Assembly (NCBI GenBank): GCA_902604835.1
Contig: CACKZW010000008.1
Span: 1 to 40,259 of the forward strand
Reading direction: 5' to 3'
DNA length: 40,259 nucleotides
Source: an uncultured Candidatus Actinomarina sp.
Lineage (GTDB): Bacteria; Actinomycetota; Acidimicrobiia; Actinomarinales; Actinomarinaceae
Positions 1 through 7,963 of this stretch are shown in pieces. Made by a program: the position numbers and the translations under genes. The notes under the pieces are model-generated. The model saw nothing but the letters and a program-made list of their open reading frames with translations. It searched no databases and was not told where the DNA came from. Numbering within the stretch: the stretch's first letter is position 1; the number at the start of each line of letters is the position of its first letter.

Positions 1-1
1 A

Positions 2-196
2 CATAACTGTATTATCAAATCCAGTGTTATTGTTGAAAAAGACTTGTTTGATGGAATTGGAGGTATTAAAAGCTTGCCAAGAAATTCTGATTACGACTGC
101 TGGTTAACATTGCTAAGGACGACTAATTTACTTTATATAGATGAACCTTTATTTTATTACGATGGTGGGCATGGCAGTGGACAAAAATATCTATAA
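2..196 (+). CDS. Glycosyltransferase family 2, C-terminal fragment cut by the window edge
   Basis: The last 64 residues of a protein that begins before the window. The visible part has the signature of the second half of GT2 enzymes: a segment reading CIIKSSVIVEK, then LFDGIGG, then a DYDCWL motif, which in this family surrounds the catalytic base and acceptor-binding region. It would transfer a sugar from a nucleotide donor to a growing surface glycan at the cytoplasmic face of the membrane. The stop TAA (194-196) abuts the stop codon of the convergent gene at 191. The assignment to GT2 is good; donor and acceptor cannot be told. The missing N-terminal domain with the DxD motif lies outside the window. 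Confidence 0.8.
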   Translation, partial: HNCIIKSSVIVEKDLFDGIGGIKSLPRNSDYDCWLTLLRTTNLLYIDEPLFYYDGGHGSGQKYL

Positions 197-1210
197 AAAT
201 TTTTTTAATTTTAAAACTTGTTTGAAAAAGTATTTAATTTTTTTTATATAACTCATAATTTTTGATCTGGTTTTGAAATTGTATCTAAATAAATTAGATA
301 CTACTTTTTTTTCCAAGATTATTTCAGCATTACTGCTTTCAACTTGATTGCTGTTCATTTGTAAAAACCAAGTTTTGATGTTTAACTTATTAAAATTCAA
401 TTCTTTATCATAAATGTTTTTGTAAAAATTATTTAATAAATCATTTGTTATATCAAGATAATCATTTACAAACAAAATTGGTAGTTCAGTTAAGGTTGAA
501 TAGGTATGATGATATTTAGTTATTGGAATGCTTCCACTATAAAGTGCTTCCCAAACTCTATGTGTGTCAACTCCATTTCCCCATGGACAAAGTATAAAAC
601 GATATTTTGCTAAATCTTTTTTGTAATCTTCTAATTTTAGTATAGGTTGTTTAATCTTTGCCCAATCAAATTGATCAAAATGATCATACAAGAATTGTCT
701 TTCACTTAAGTTTGTATTTTTTTGAAAATTAATATACATTTTTGAATCAACATAATTAATTTTCTTCTCAAAACTGAAATCATCTGTAAATAAATTTTTC
801 GGTGAATACTTATTCGCAACCCCATAAGGTATAGGAATTAGGTCTGAGCTTTCGTAATCTACATTTATTGAATACCACTCACTTACAGAAGATGGTTTCA
901 TTCTGTAAAGATATTTGTTGATCATTTTATCGGTTTGGTTAGTTATTAGTTTTAAATTTTTAACTTTTTTATTGTTTTTTAACAAATTAAACAAATTTTC
1001 AATAGTGTCTGTATTTGAAAAAATAATATCATTATCCTTAATTTCTAATCTTGTCATTTTATAAAATATGGATCTGTCATTCTTATCTAAAACGATATAA
1101 TCACCAAGGTTTAGTTTTTTAAATTGTTCATGTGTAACTATTTCACTAAAAACATAATCTGATCTTCTAGCGAAATTAAAACTGTTTATTATATTTTCAG
1201 AACTTATCAT
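191..1210 (-). CDS. Exostosin-like (GT47-type) glycosyltransferase
   Basis: A 339-residue protein without signal peptide. Its C-terminal half carries the block CPWGNGVDTHRVWEALYSG followed by IPI and a LPILFVNDYLDIT segment. This layout is seen in bacterial exostosin-like/GT-B proteins, where the conserved Glu of the RVWE segment would bind the nucleotide sugar. A second gene here (27753-28631) has the same block plus a matching PIPxGxxN segment and TN-x(3)-R segment, so the two are paralogues. The start ATG directly abuts the TAG stop of the upstream gene (1211), so the two are surely cotranscribed. The basic C-terminal tail (KIKYFFKQVLKLKK) may hold it at the membrane. Family placement is fairly good; the sugar is unknown. 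Confidence 0.7.
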   Translation of the reverse strand: MISSENIINSFNFARRSDYVFSEIVTHEQFKKLNLGDYIVLDKNDRSIFYKMTRLEIKDNDIIFSNTDTIENLFNLLKNNKKVKNLKLITNQTDKMINKYLYRMKPSSVSEWYSINVDYESSDLIPIPYGVANKYSPKNLFTDDFSFEKKINYVDSKMYINFQKNTNLSERQFLYDHFDQFDWAKIKQPILKLEDYKKDLAKYRFILCPWGNGVDTHRVWEALYSGSIPITKYHHTYSTLTELPILFVNDYLDITNDLLNNFYKNIYDKELNFNKLNIKTWFLQMNSNQVESSNAEIILEKKVVSNLFRYNFKTRSKIMSYIKKIKYFFKQVLKLKKFL

Positions 1211-2326
1211 TTATGGTTTTATTACTTTATATTTTTTTGATCCATTAAAGTTTTCAATCATAGAGTATGCCCACAATAAAAGAGTAGTTCCATGTAAATC
1301 AGCCTCATTATTTCCATCAGTGATCTTTAAGCCGTAGTAAAAATTCTGACTTTTTGATTGGAAATAAGAAAACCCACCAAGAGAAGGATGATAATGTAAA
1401 TTTATTTGATTTTTAATTTCTTCAAAGTAAGTTTGAATATCTTTTTTTCTATAATCTGATTCTTTTGAACATCTATAAAGAACATAAACCATATCGACAA
1501 TATCACAACCTTCATATTTAGGTTTATTTTTCAAACAAAAGTCAATAAGTTCTTTTGGATAATGAATTGGCTTTTGTAGCCAATCTAACCCAGAAAGTAC
1601 TTTCATTGCACCATTAATCAATTCACTAGAATTTCTTTGGTTACCATTAAGATACAGGCCCGTTTCGCCGTCTACAAAATTATCAAGATAACTGTACATT
1701 ATATCTGAATTTTGTTTTGATTCTAGATAGTCTAATTGTGTGGATGTAAAAACAGCAATAGCAGCAAATTGTGCTCCTGAGGTCCATGGATGATTCCAAT
1801 TTAGATTATTTAAAAAATTTTCTATATCACTTTTTGTTCTTGGAAATTCTGTAAATTTTAATTTATTTGTATTTCCTAATTCAAATATTGTAGCAATTGC
1901 TTGTTTTGTTTCAGCTCTTACAGTTTCTAAATAAATTTTATTTATAGATTTATAATTACTAATTTTAAGACTTGCGAGAATTTTTTTTAGAAAGTTTTTT
2001 AAACTTAATTTAACCCGATAGGATTCATAATAATTTTTTATAGCATCATCAATGAAAGAACTTTGAGGAAGATATTTCACATCTTTTTGAAAACTATTAA
2101 TATAATCAATCCACATAGTTTTTTTATTTTCTTCTAGTTCATCCCACAGTCCAAGCATGTGATAGCATTTTAATACATAACATGAAAATCCAAGTTGTAA
2201 ATTGTTTCCATAAGTAGTATTTCCATTTATTACAGGATTGAACTGAAATAATTTATTTTCTCTTTCAAGCTTTTTGAGAAAATTAATTATATTTGACCGA
2301 AAGTTATTTTCGAATTCATTTGGCAT
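1211..2326 (-). CDS. Uncharacterised alpha-helical protein, possibly alpha/alpha-toroid
   Basis: A 371-residue soluble protein that I do not recognise with certainty. It is rich in helices with repeated aromatic and small-residue patterns (for example HPWTSGAQFAAIAVF near residue 180, DGETGLYLNGN near 219, HPSLGGFSYF near 315, ADLHGTTLLLWAYSMIE near 345). These recall alpha/alpha-barrel proteins such as prenyltransferase-like, terpene-cyclase-like and glycan-lyase-like toroids. It is the first gene of a two-gene operon with the exostosin-like transferase, with no base between them, so a role with that enzyme in glycan synthesis or modification is inferred. The start ATG has a TATAGT hexamer six bases upstream and no Shine-Dalgarno sequence. 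Function unproven. Confidence 0.5.
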   Translation of the reverse strand: MPNEFENNFRSNIINFLKKLERENKLFQFNPVINGNTTYGNNLQLGFSCYVLKCYHMLGLWDELEENKKTMWIDYINSFQKDVKYLPQSSFIDDAIKNYYESYRVKLSLKNFLKKILASLKISNYKSINKIYLETVRAETKQAIATIFELGNTNKLKFTEFPRTKSDIENFLNNLNWNHPWTSGAQFAAIAVFTSTQLDYLESKQNSDIMYSYLDNFVDGETGLYLNGNQRNSSELINGAMKVLSGLDWLQKPIHYPKELIDFCLKNKPKYEGCDIVDMVYVLYRCSKESDYRKKDIQTYFEEIKNQINLHYHPSLGGFSYFQSKSQNFYYGLKITDGNNEADLHGTTLLLWAYSMIENFNGSKKYKVIKP

Positions 2327-2332
2327 GTAATG

Positions 2333-2338
2333 ACTATA
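2333..2338 (-). promoter_or_regulatory. Candidate -10 element (TATAGT) of the 2326 gene
   Basis: TATAGT ends six bases before the start ATG at 2326, so transcription would begin at or next to the A of the start codon and give a leaderless message. No clear -35 box. Supported by the same arrangement at other unit starts in the window. Confidence 0.35.
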
Positions 2339-2398
2339 TTAAAATCAATTAGAATTTTTGTGTTTATAAATATCTATTTTTCTTAGAATAATTGGTAC

Positions 2399-2403
2399 AG
2401 AGG
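2399..2403 (+). promoter_or_regulatory. Ribosome binding site deciding the fcl start
   Basis: AGAGG lies six bases before ATT 2410 (three before ATT 2407) and far from GTG 2458. A TAGAAT hexamer at 2384-2389 could be the -10 box, placing the 5' end about three bases before this site. This is one of the few Shine-Dalgarno-like sequences before a first gene in the window, and it supports initiation at ATT. Confidence 0.45.
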
Positions 2404-2409
2404 TAAATT

Positions 2410-3330
2410 ATTAAAGTACTTATATTTGGAAGCAACGGTTTAGTAGGCTCCTCAATTGTGAGGCATTTAGAAAAAGCTGAAAATATTAAATCTGTTATTC
2501 CGTCCACAAGAGAAGATACAGATCTTTTTTCATTTGAAGAAACAAAAAAAATTATTGATGAAAATAAGCCAGATTGTTTAATTAATGCTGCTGCCAAAGT
2601 AGGTGGGATTATGGCTAACAATACCTATCGAACAGAATTCATAGTAGAAAATCTTAAAATTAATTTAAATATACTTGAGGCAAGTATTTTGTATCCGAAT
2701 ATGAAAATTATAAATTTAGGTAGTAGTTGTATTTATCCATTAAATGCCAAAGATCCAATTAAAGAAGAAAGTTTTATGACTGGAGAACTTGAACCTACAA
2801 ATTCACCCTACGCAATGGCAAAAATATCAGCAATTGAGATTGGTAGATCAATGAATACTCAATATAACCATAAAATTTTAAACTTAATGCCAACAAATTT
2901 ATATGGTCCAAATGACAATTTTTCTGAAAATGACAGCCATGTTATTCCTGGAATAATTCAGAGAATGCATCAAGCTAAAACTAATCAAAATTCAAAATTC
3001 AAAATTTGGGGGTCAGGAAAACCACTAAGGGAGTTTCTGTACGTAGATGATTTAGCTGCTGCCATAGAATTTTTAATTGAAAGTGATACAAATATTGATT
3101 TACTCAATGTTGGTAGTGGTGAAGAAATAAGTATCAAAGAATTAGCATATAAAATTAAAAAAATAATTGGGTACGAGGGTGATATTGAATTTGATACAAA
3201 ATTTCCTGATGGGAATCCAAGAAAGTTTCTAGATTCTTCAAAAATAAATAGCCTTGGATGGAAAAGCAAAATCTCATTAGATCATGGACTTAATTTAACT
3301 TATGAATGGTATCTAGATAATATTGCTTAG
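2410..3330 (+). CDS. fcl: GDP-L-fucose synthase family (GDP-4-keto-6-deoxymannose epimerase/reductase), ATT start
   Basis: Extended short-chain dehydrogenase converting GDP-4-keto-6-deoxy-mannose to GDP-L-fucose with NADPH. Family marks: AAKVGGI, GSSCIYP with the catalytic Ser, SPYAMAK with Tyr134 and Lys138, and REFLYVDD. The first ATG/GTG-type codon in frame (GTG, 2458) would cut off the Rossmann motif. The frame stays open upstream to a TAA at 2404-2406 and encodes KVLIFGSNGLVGSS, the NADP-binding GxxGxxG. The only start near the expected N-terminus is ATT at 2410 (or 2407), preceded by AGAGG at 2399-2403. With ATT 2410 the catalytic residues sit two positions before those of E. coli Fcl (Ser107/Tyr136/Lys140). 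Convergent with gmd, sharing four bases. Substrate could also be a GDP-4-keto-6-deoxy-heptose. Confidence 0.9.
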   Translation: MKVLIFGSNGLVGSSIVRHLEKAENIKSVIPSTREDTDLFSFEETKKIIDENKPDCLINAAAKVGGIMANNTYRTEFIVENLKINLNILEASILYPNMKIINLGSSCIYPLNAKDPIKEESFMTGELEPTNSPYAMAKISAIEIGRSMNTQYNHKILNLMPTNLYGPNDNFSENDSHVIPGIIQRMHQAKTNQNSKFKIWGSGKPLREFLYVDDLAAAIEFLIESDTNIDLLNVGSGEEISIKELAYKIKKIIGYEGDIEFDTKFPDGNPRKFLDSSKINSLGWKSKISLDHGLNLTYEWYLDNIA

Positions 3331-4355
3331 GAATTATCCCACGTTGGACTTAGTAGACCCTCTTTTATAAGAACACTCTCTCTTTTTGCTAGTTCAAGAT
3401 CACTTTCTACCATGATTTTTACCAGCTCTTTAAATGATGTTTTTGGTTTCCAACCAAGTTCATTCTGTGCTTTTTGGGAATCCCCTAATAAAAAATCTAC
3501 TTCGTTTGGTCTAAAATATTTTTCAGAGGTTTCTACATAATCAGAGGAATTTAGATTTACTATCTTAAAGGCTTCCTCAACAAATTCTTTGACAGTGTGG
3601 CTTTCACCAGTAGCTAAAACCCAATCATCAGGATTTTCATGTTGCATCATCAACCACATACCTTCAACATAATCACCCGCGAATCCCCAATCTCTAGATG
3701 CATCCAAATTTCCTAAAGTAAGTTTTGATTGTATTCCTACACTTATTCTTGATACTGCTCTTGTAATTTTTCGAGTGACGAAGGTTTCTCCACGATGCGG
3801 TGATTCATGATTAAATAAGATACCATTTACACCAAAAATATCATAAGAGTCTCTATAGATTTTGGTTATATTGTGAGCAAAAACTTTTGATGCAGCATAC
3901 GGGCTTCTTGGATCGAATGGAGAAGCCTCACTAAGCATTTCATTTGATTTTCCACCAAACATCTCAGATGAAGATGCCTGATAAAATTTAATTTTTTTAT
4001 TAAGACTTCTTATTGACTCAAGCAAAGCAATTGAGCCTAAAGTTCCAGTTTGAGTTGTAAATACTGGATTGTTAAATGAAACAGCAACATGAGATTGTGC
4101 TGCTAAATTATAAATTTCGTCAGGATTTATAGTTGAAATCAATGTACTCAATGAAGATGAATCTAAAAGATCTGAGTAATGTAAAATTAAATTATCCTCT
4201 TTTGAATACTTTGCAATTAGTGGTTCAATTCTAGAAGTATTAAAGGTTGAAGATCTTCGAATGGTGCCGTGTACAACATATCCTTTTTCTAATAGAAATT
4301 TAGATAGATAATAACCATCTTGTCCAGTTATTCCTGTTATGAAAGCAATTGGCAT
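3327..4355 (-). CDS. gmd: GDP-mannose 4,6-dehydratase
   Basis: A 342-residue full-length Gmd. It removes water from GDP-mannose to give GDP-4-keto-6-deoxy-mannose, the precursor of GDP-fucose, GDP-rhamnose and related sugars. Seen: Rossmann motif GITGQDG (8-14), RRSSTFNTSRI for the phosphates of the cofactor, SSSEMFG with Glu131, PYAASK with Tyr153 and Lys157, NHESPHRGETFVTRKI, and LDASRDWGFAGDYV. All catalytic positions are intact. It faces fcl, which would use its product, rather than preceding it in one operon as is usual. TATACT lies eight bases before the ATG. GDP-manno-heptose is an alternative substrate because GDP-heptose dehydratases of the DmhA/DdahA type belong to this family. Confidence 0.92.
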   Translation of the reverse strand: MPIAFITGITGQDGYYLSKFLLEKGYVVHGTIRRSSTFNTSRIEPLIAKYSKEDNLILHYSDLLDSSSLSTLISTINPDEIYNLAAQSHVAVSFNNPVFTTQTGTLGSIALLESIRSLNKKIKFYQASSSEMFGGKSNEMLSEASPFDPRSPYAASKVFAHNITKIYRDSYDIFGVNGILFNHESPHRGETFVTRKITRAVSRISVGIQSKLTLGNLDASRDWGFAGDYVEGMWLMMQHENPDDWVLATGESHTVKEFVEEAFKIVNLNSSDYVETSEKYFRPNEVDFLLGDSQKAQNELGWKPKTSFKELVKIMVESDLELAKRESVLIKEGLLSPTWDNS

Positions 4356-4363
4356 ATTATTTA

Positions 4364-4369
4364 AGTATA
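4364..4369 (-). promoter_or_regulatory. Candidate -10 element (TATACT) of gmd
   Basis: TATACT followed by eight bases and the gmd ATG at 4355. No Shine-Dalgarno sequence fits in between, so a leaderless or almost leaderless message is likely if this is the promoter. It lies in the 26-base gap after the preceding gene, so gmd may also be reached by readthrough. Confidence 0.3.
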
Positions 4370-4381
4370 TCTGTTAACTAT

Positions 4382-5737
4382 TTAAAAAGAGATTTTATTT
4401 TTGTCATAAAAAATAAAAAGATAGCCAAGAAAAAAATAATACATATAAGGAAACTGTACTCCCTCCATATTCATGTCAGTTAGAGAATTAATGAATACAG
4501 GGATGATAAATCCTAAGATTTTAAAATCTTTATTTTTTTTAAGCCATGTAAAAATTAACATTGAATGAAATGCAATGAATAAAAATAATTGTATTATTCC
4601 GCCTCTGGCAAGGATATTAAATGCATAACTATGAACATGTTCATTTAGTCCATCTCTCCCTAATCTTCCAGGAGCACTTGGATCTGTCATGACTGGAATA
4701 ATCTCGTTATACCCATAGCCACTCAAAATTTGTTCTTTTGTATTTAAATCTTCAACGACATCTTGCCATATATCTAGTCTCCAATTAGTTGTGTTGTCAT
4801 GAGAAACAACTCTTCCATCTTCGATATAAAATGATAGAAATGCTTTCCTAGTTTCATTCTTTTTTGCAATCTTATTTAAATTTCCTGAAATTGAGGTATC
4901 GGCAACAATATTTGTATCATTTGAAAAATCAAAATTTACTCCTCCTATCCTATAAGTTGATCCAATAAAAAAGATTGATGACGATATTAGAAAAATTACA
5001 AGAAATTTCTTGTTAGTTTTAAAGTATTGAGAGTTTGTTAAAAAAATAAATATATAAAAGAAGAGAGCAGCTAAGAATGATCCCCTGCTCATCTCTAATA
5101 GCAAAGGCAGCAAGAGAGGAACGGAAAATGAAAAATATAAAAGACTGTATTTTTTATTTTTTGAAATCATCATAAATAATATATTCGCAATCAATAAAGT
5201 AATCATTACATCTGATGCTTTTGTAAAATTAAATTTATCTGAATACTTAATAAATATATCCATTATGAAATTGGGATAATATCCAGTAGAAAATAGATAA
5301 TGAGTGATTGGCATAAACAATAACCCAATTGAAAGTGTTTTAAATAATTTTGTGGATTTTAAAAATTTTTCACTAACTAAAATTAATCCAAAAAATATTG
5401 AGATCATCCATATATAGGAACTTGTTTTGAAAGTATAAGTATTCGTAAAACTTGTGTTGAAATAAATACAACTAATTAAAAATGTTCCAATAATTATTTT
5501 GAAAATATTTAGATTATATACGAAATCATTTAGATTGAGCTTATTCAACAAATTTCTATTCGTAAAAATGAATACAATGGAAAGAATGAATGAAATACCA
5601 ACTACCAATTCACCGAACCTAAAACCACCTACAACTAAACCAACAAAACTTCTATCAAATGCTAAACATCCTATAAAAACAAATAATGAAAACCAAAAAT
5701 AAAAATTTTGTGCATTTGTATAGAGCTTAGAATTCAT
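4382..5737 (-). CDS. O-antigen polymerase / ligase-type membrane protein (Wzy/WaaL family)
   Basis: A 451-residue polytopic membrane protein with about ten to eleven hydrophobic segments. The large outer loop lies before the last segments and contains WRLDIWQDVVEDL, LSGYGYNEI and HVHSYAFNILARGG; RGSFLAALFFY lies earlier. This pattern (Arg-Gly-Ser, then the loop with conserved Trp-Arg and a His-x-His-x(6)-Leu-x-x-x-Gly) is typical of the Wzy_C/O-antigen ligase family, which joins lipid-linked glycan units or transfers finished glycan to a lipid or protein outside the inner membrane. Polymerase and ligase cannot be separated by sequence. Only 26 bases separate it from gmd, in the same direction. 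Confidence 0.82.
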   Translation of the reverse strand: MNSKLYTNAQNFYFWFSLFVFIGCLAFDRSFVGLVVGGFRFGELVVGISFILSIVFIFTNRNLLNKLNLNDFVYNLNIFKIIIGTFLISCIYFNTSFTNTYTFKTSSYIWMISIFFGLILVSEKFLKSTKLFKTLSIGLLFMPITHYLFSTGYYPNFIMDIFIKYSDKFNFTKASDVMITLLIANILFMMISKNKKYSLLYFSFSVPLLLPLLLEMSRGSFLAALFFYIFIFLTNSQYFKTNKKFLVIFLISSSIFFIGSTYRIGGVNFDFSNDTNIVADTSISGNLNKIAKKNETRKAFLSFYIEDGRVVSHDNTTNWRLDIWQDVVEDLNTKEQILSGYGYNEIIPVMTDPSAPGRLGRDGLNEHVHSYAFNILARGGIIQLFLFIAFHSMLIFTWLKKNKDFKILGFIIPVFINSLTDMNMEGVQFPYMYYFFLGYLFIFYDKNKISF

Positions 5738-5781
5738 ACTTGTTCATTAGTTTTATAATATTGAATAATAAATTATAAAAT

Positions 5782-5808
5782 TTATTACTTTACTTTTTTA
5801 AGTAATAA
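5782..5808. repeat. Perfect 9-bp inverted repeat in a divergent intergenic region
   Basis: TTATTACTT (5782-5790) and AAGTAATAA (5800-5808) flank a nine-base centre within the 84-base gap between the divergent starts at 5737 and 5822. It could be a dyad operator shared by both promoters or chance in AT-rich DNA. It is not followed by a T run in the direction of any gene end, so it is not a terminator. Confidence 0.35.
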
Positions 5809-5821
5809 TATTGTTTAAAAC

Positions 5822-6922
5822 GTGAAAAATAAAATAACATATACATTTTTATCTGGAAGAAAAAATAGAATCGATAATGAATCAAAACCTTACGCAAAAG
5901 AATTCTTTTATGGTTTTGATTATTTTAAAAAAATATTTAAGAATGTAGAAATTGTTGAATTTGAAGATCAAAAATCAATATTTAATTTTATTTATATTGT
6001 TTTAAATAAACTTTCAAATTTACCATTTTATGGAAACCAAATAGTAAACAAAAAAAACTATAGAATTTACAATAATTCTGAGAATTTAATATTTACAAAC
6101 CAAAAGACTGCTTTTTCAGCTCTGCCTATGCTTTTACCAATTAAATTAATTAAAAAAAGAAAAATCTATGTATTTATTATGGGTGTTTTTGGTAAAAAGA
6201 TGAACTATAAAATAAAAACTTTTTTTAGAAATTTATTTATGAGATTATTAATAATTACATGCGATAACCTTTTCTTTCTTGGTAAAGGTGAATATGAATT
6301 TGCAAAAAAAGAATTCCAAAAATATGAAAATAAGTTTATATTTTTACCTTTTTCAATAGATAGTGAATTCTGGAAAATTAAAAATAATAATAAAAAAACA
6401 AATGAAGTTCTCTTTATTGGAAATGACGGAATGAGGGATTATAAGTTTTTAGAGCTTCTCACCGATAGAATGAAAAACGTTAATTTTACGATAGTATCAA
6501 AACATGTTGATGATTACAGCTTTGGTAAAAATGTAAGTTTATATAAAGGAAGTTGGGACTCAAATGTCCTCGATGATCAGTTTATAAAAGAACTATATTT
6601 AAAATCTGCTTTAACATTAGTTCCTTTAAAAGAAACACATCAGCCATCGGGACAAAGTGTGACTTTACAGTCTATGTCTTGCGGTACTCCTGTAATCATC
6701 ACAAAAACATCTGGATTTTGGGATTTAGATAAATTTAAAAACAATCAAAACATATTTTTTGAAGATGTTAATAATGTTGATATTTGGGCAAAAAGGATTA
6801 ATGATATTCTGAATGATAAAAAATTATTAGAAGCTGTTTCAAAAAATTCTATAAAAACAATAGAAGAAAACTATTCTTTAAAGTTGTTCTACGAAAATTT
6901 AGAAAAACACATATTTGGTTAA
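5822..6922 (+). CDS. GT-B glycosyltransferase, GT4-like
   Basis: A 366-residue cytoplasmic protein with GTG start. The C-terminal domain shows the GT4 plan: VLFIGNDGMRDYKFLELL opens the nucleotide-binding domain, SLYKGSW and LYLKSALTLVPLKETHQPSGQSVTLQSMSCGTPVI form the donor site (the Gln in VTLQSM stands where most GT4 enzymes have the second Glu of E-x7-E, and the first Glu is replaced too). A hydrophobic, basic stretch near residues 100-145 may contact the membrane. It is alone on its strand between two minus-strand units; its TAA directly abuts the TAG of the next gene on the other strand. Family call sound, donor unknown; the altered E-x7-E weakens the claim of a standard retaining mechanism. 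Confidence 0.7.
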   Translation: MKNKITYTFLSGRKNRIDNESKPYAKEFFYGFDYFKKIFKNVEIVEFEDQKSIFNFIYIVLNKLSNLPFYGNQIVNKKNYRIYNNSENLIFTNQKTAFSALPMLLPIKLIKKRKIYVFIMGVFGKKMNYKIKTFFRNLFMRLLIITCDNLFFLGKGEYEFAKKEFQKYENKFIFLPFSIDSEFWKIKNNNKKTNEVLFIGNDGMRDYKFLELLTDRMKNVNFTIVSKHVDDYSFGKNVSLYKGSWDSNVLDDQFIKELYLKSALTLVPLKETHQPSGQSVTLQSMSCGTPVIITKTSGFWDLDKFKNNQNIFFEDVNNVDIWAKRINDILNDKKLLEAVSKNSIKTIEENYSLKLFYENLEKHIFG

Positions 6923-7963
6923 CTATCTTGCCCTTTTAAAATTAAAATATTTTTTTCCGATAAAGCTAGTTGGGTGTTTGTAAATTCTTTTTTTAATAAA
7001 TTTTTCTTTATTTTCAATCATAAAATCAAAAACTTTTAAATATTCAATACACATCTTTTCGGAGTTAAAAGGATAGTCATTCATTATTTTTTTATGTAAA
7101 TCAAAATTATTAAATACTTCATTCAATTTTTTTTCAAAATCTTTTTTGTTGTTAAACATAACGCCGTATCCATTGCAGTATTCTGGGGTTCCACCACTAT
7201 TTATATAGATCAATGGCAAGCCACATTGAGCTCCTTCAATATGGTGATTACCAGATGGTTCATTCAATGAGGCCGTAAGATACACATGATTTTCTTTTAT
7301 TTTATCAACAAGCTCATTTCCAGAAAGAGGCTTTATAACGGATGAGTTCTTAAATTTTATTTCTTTTGGTAAATTTCCTATATAAGTAAAAGAAATTTTA
7401 TTTTTCCATCTGTCTGTAGAGATTAGCTCATCCAGATATAAATAAATATCAAATCCCTTATTCCAGTTTGCTCCCCAATGATGGGTAACAAGTTTTAAAG
7501 GTAAATTTTTATCCCATTTTGAAGAATTGTTTGAATTAAATAGTTGAGCATCTGAACCTGCATAAATTACATCAAGATATTCTCTATCAAGACCCTGAGA
7601 CATATAAAGGTTCTTTAACCAGTTGCTTACAAAAATTGTATAGTCAGCAACTTTATTTGCATTTATAAGATATTTATTTACGAACCTTGTATTTTTTCTT
7701 TCATCACATTCATTTACACGGTGTAATACCAAAGTATCTTTTTTTACATATTCTAAATATTTTGCAACATCAATATGAGTGTAAGCAGATGATTCTGAAG
7801 TTTTTCTTGGCTCAGTAATTAAAATTAAATCTATATCGTCAGACTTTAGATCAGTGCATACTTCATAGTTTTTATCGATTAAAAATTTTTTTAGACTCTT
7901 AGCAAATAAATTACCGCCGCCCCAAGGTCCCTCTTTAATATTGGTTCCGATACTAATCTTCAT
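6923..7963 (-). CDS. GT-B glycosyltransferase (GT4-like)
   Basis: Starts at the internal ATG 7963, which places MKISIGTNIKEGPWGGGN at the N-terminus as expected for the glycine-rich loop of GT4 enzymes, and overlaps the preceding gene by 11 bases; a longer reading from 7996 adds eleven unlikely residues. 346 residues. Further marks: VLHRVNECDERKN, VSNWLKNLY, DVIYAGSDAQLFN at the domain hinge, KLVTHHWGANWNKGFDIY opening the second domain, and LTASLNEPSGNHHIEGAQCGLPLIYINSGGTPEY with a His-x(3)-Glu donor-site pattern. It would transfer a sugar to the surface glycan; the second gene of an operon with 7953. Ends exactly against the stop of the convergent 5822 gene. Confidence 0.78.
   Translation of the reverse strand: MKISIGTNIKEGPWGGGNLFAKSLKKFLIDKNYEVCTDLKSDDIDLILITEPRKTSESSAYTHIDVAKYLEYVKKDTLVLHRVNECDERKNTRFVNKYLINANKVADYTIFVSNWLKNLYMSQGLDREYLDVIYAGSDAQLFNSNNSSKWDKNLPLKLVTHHWGANWNKGFDIYLYLDELISTDRWKNKISFTYIGNLPKEIKFKNSSVIKPLSGNELVDKIKENHVYLTASLNEPSGNHHIEGAQCGLPLIYINSGGTPEYCNGYGVMFNNKKDFEKKLNEVFNNFDLHKKIMNDYPFNSEKMCIEYLKVFDFMIENKEKFIKKRIYKHPTSFIGKKYFNFKRAR

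Noticed and set aside
2458..3330. fcl starting at GTG 2458
   Set aside because: This start removes the NADP-binding loop encoded just upstream in the same open frame.
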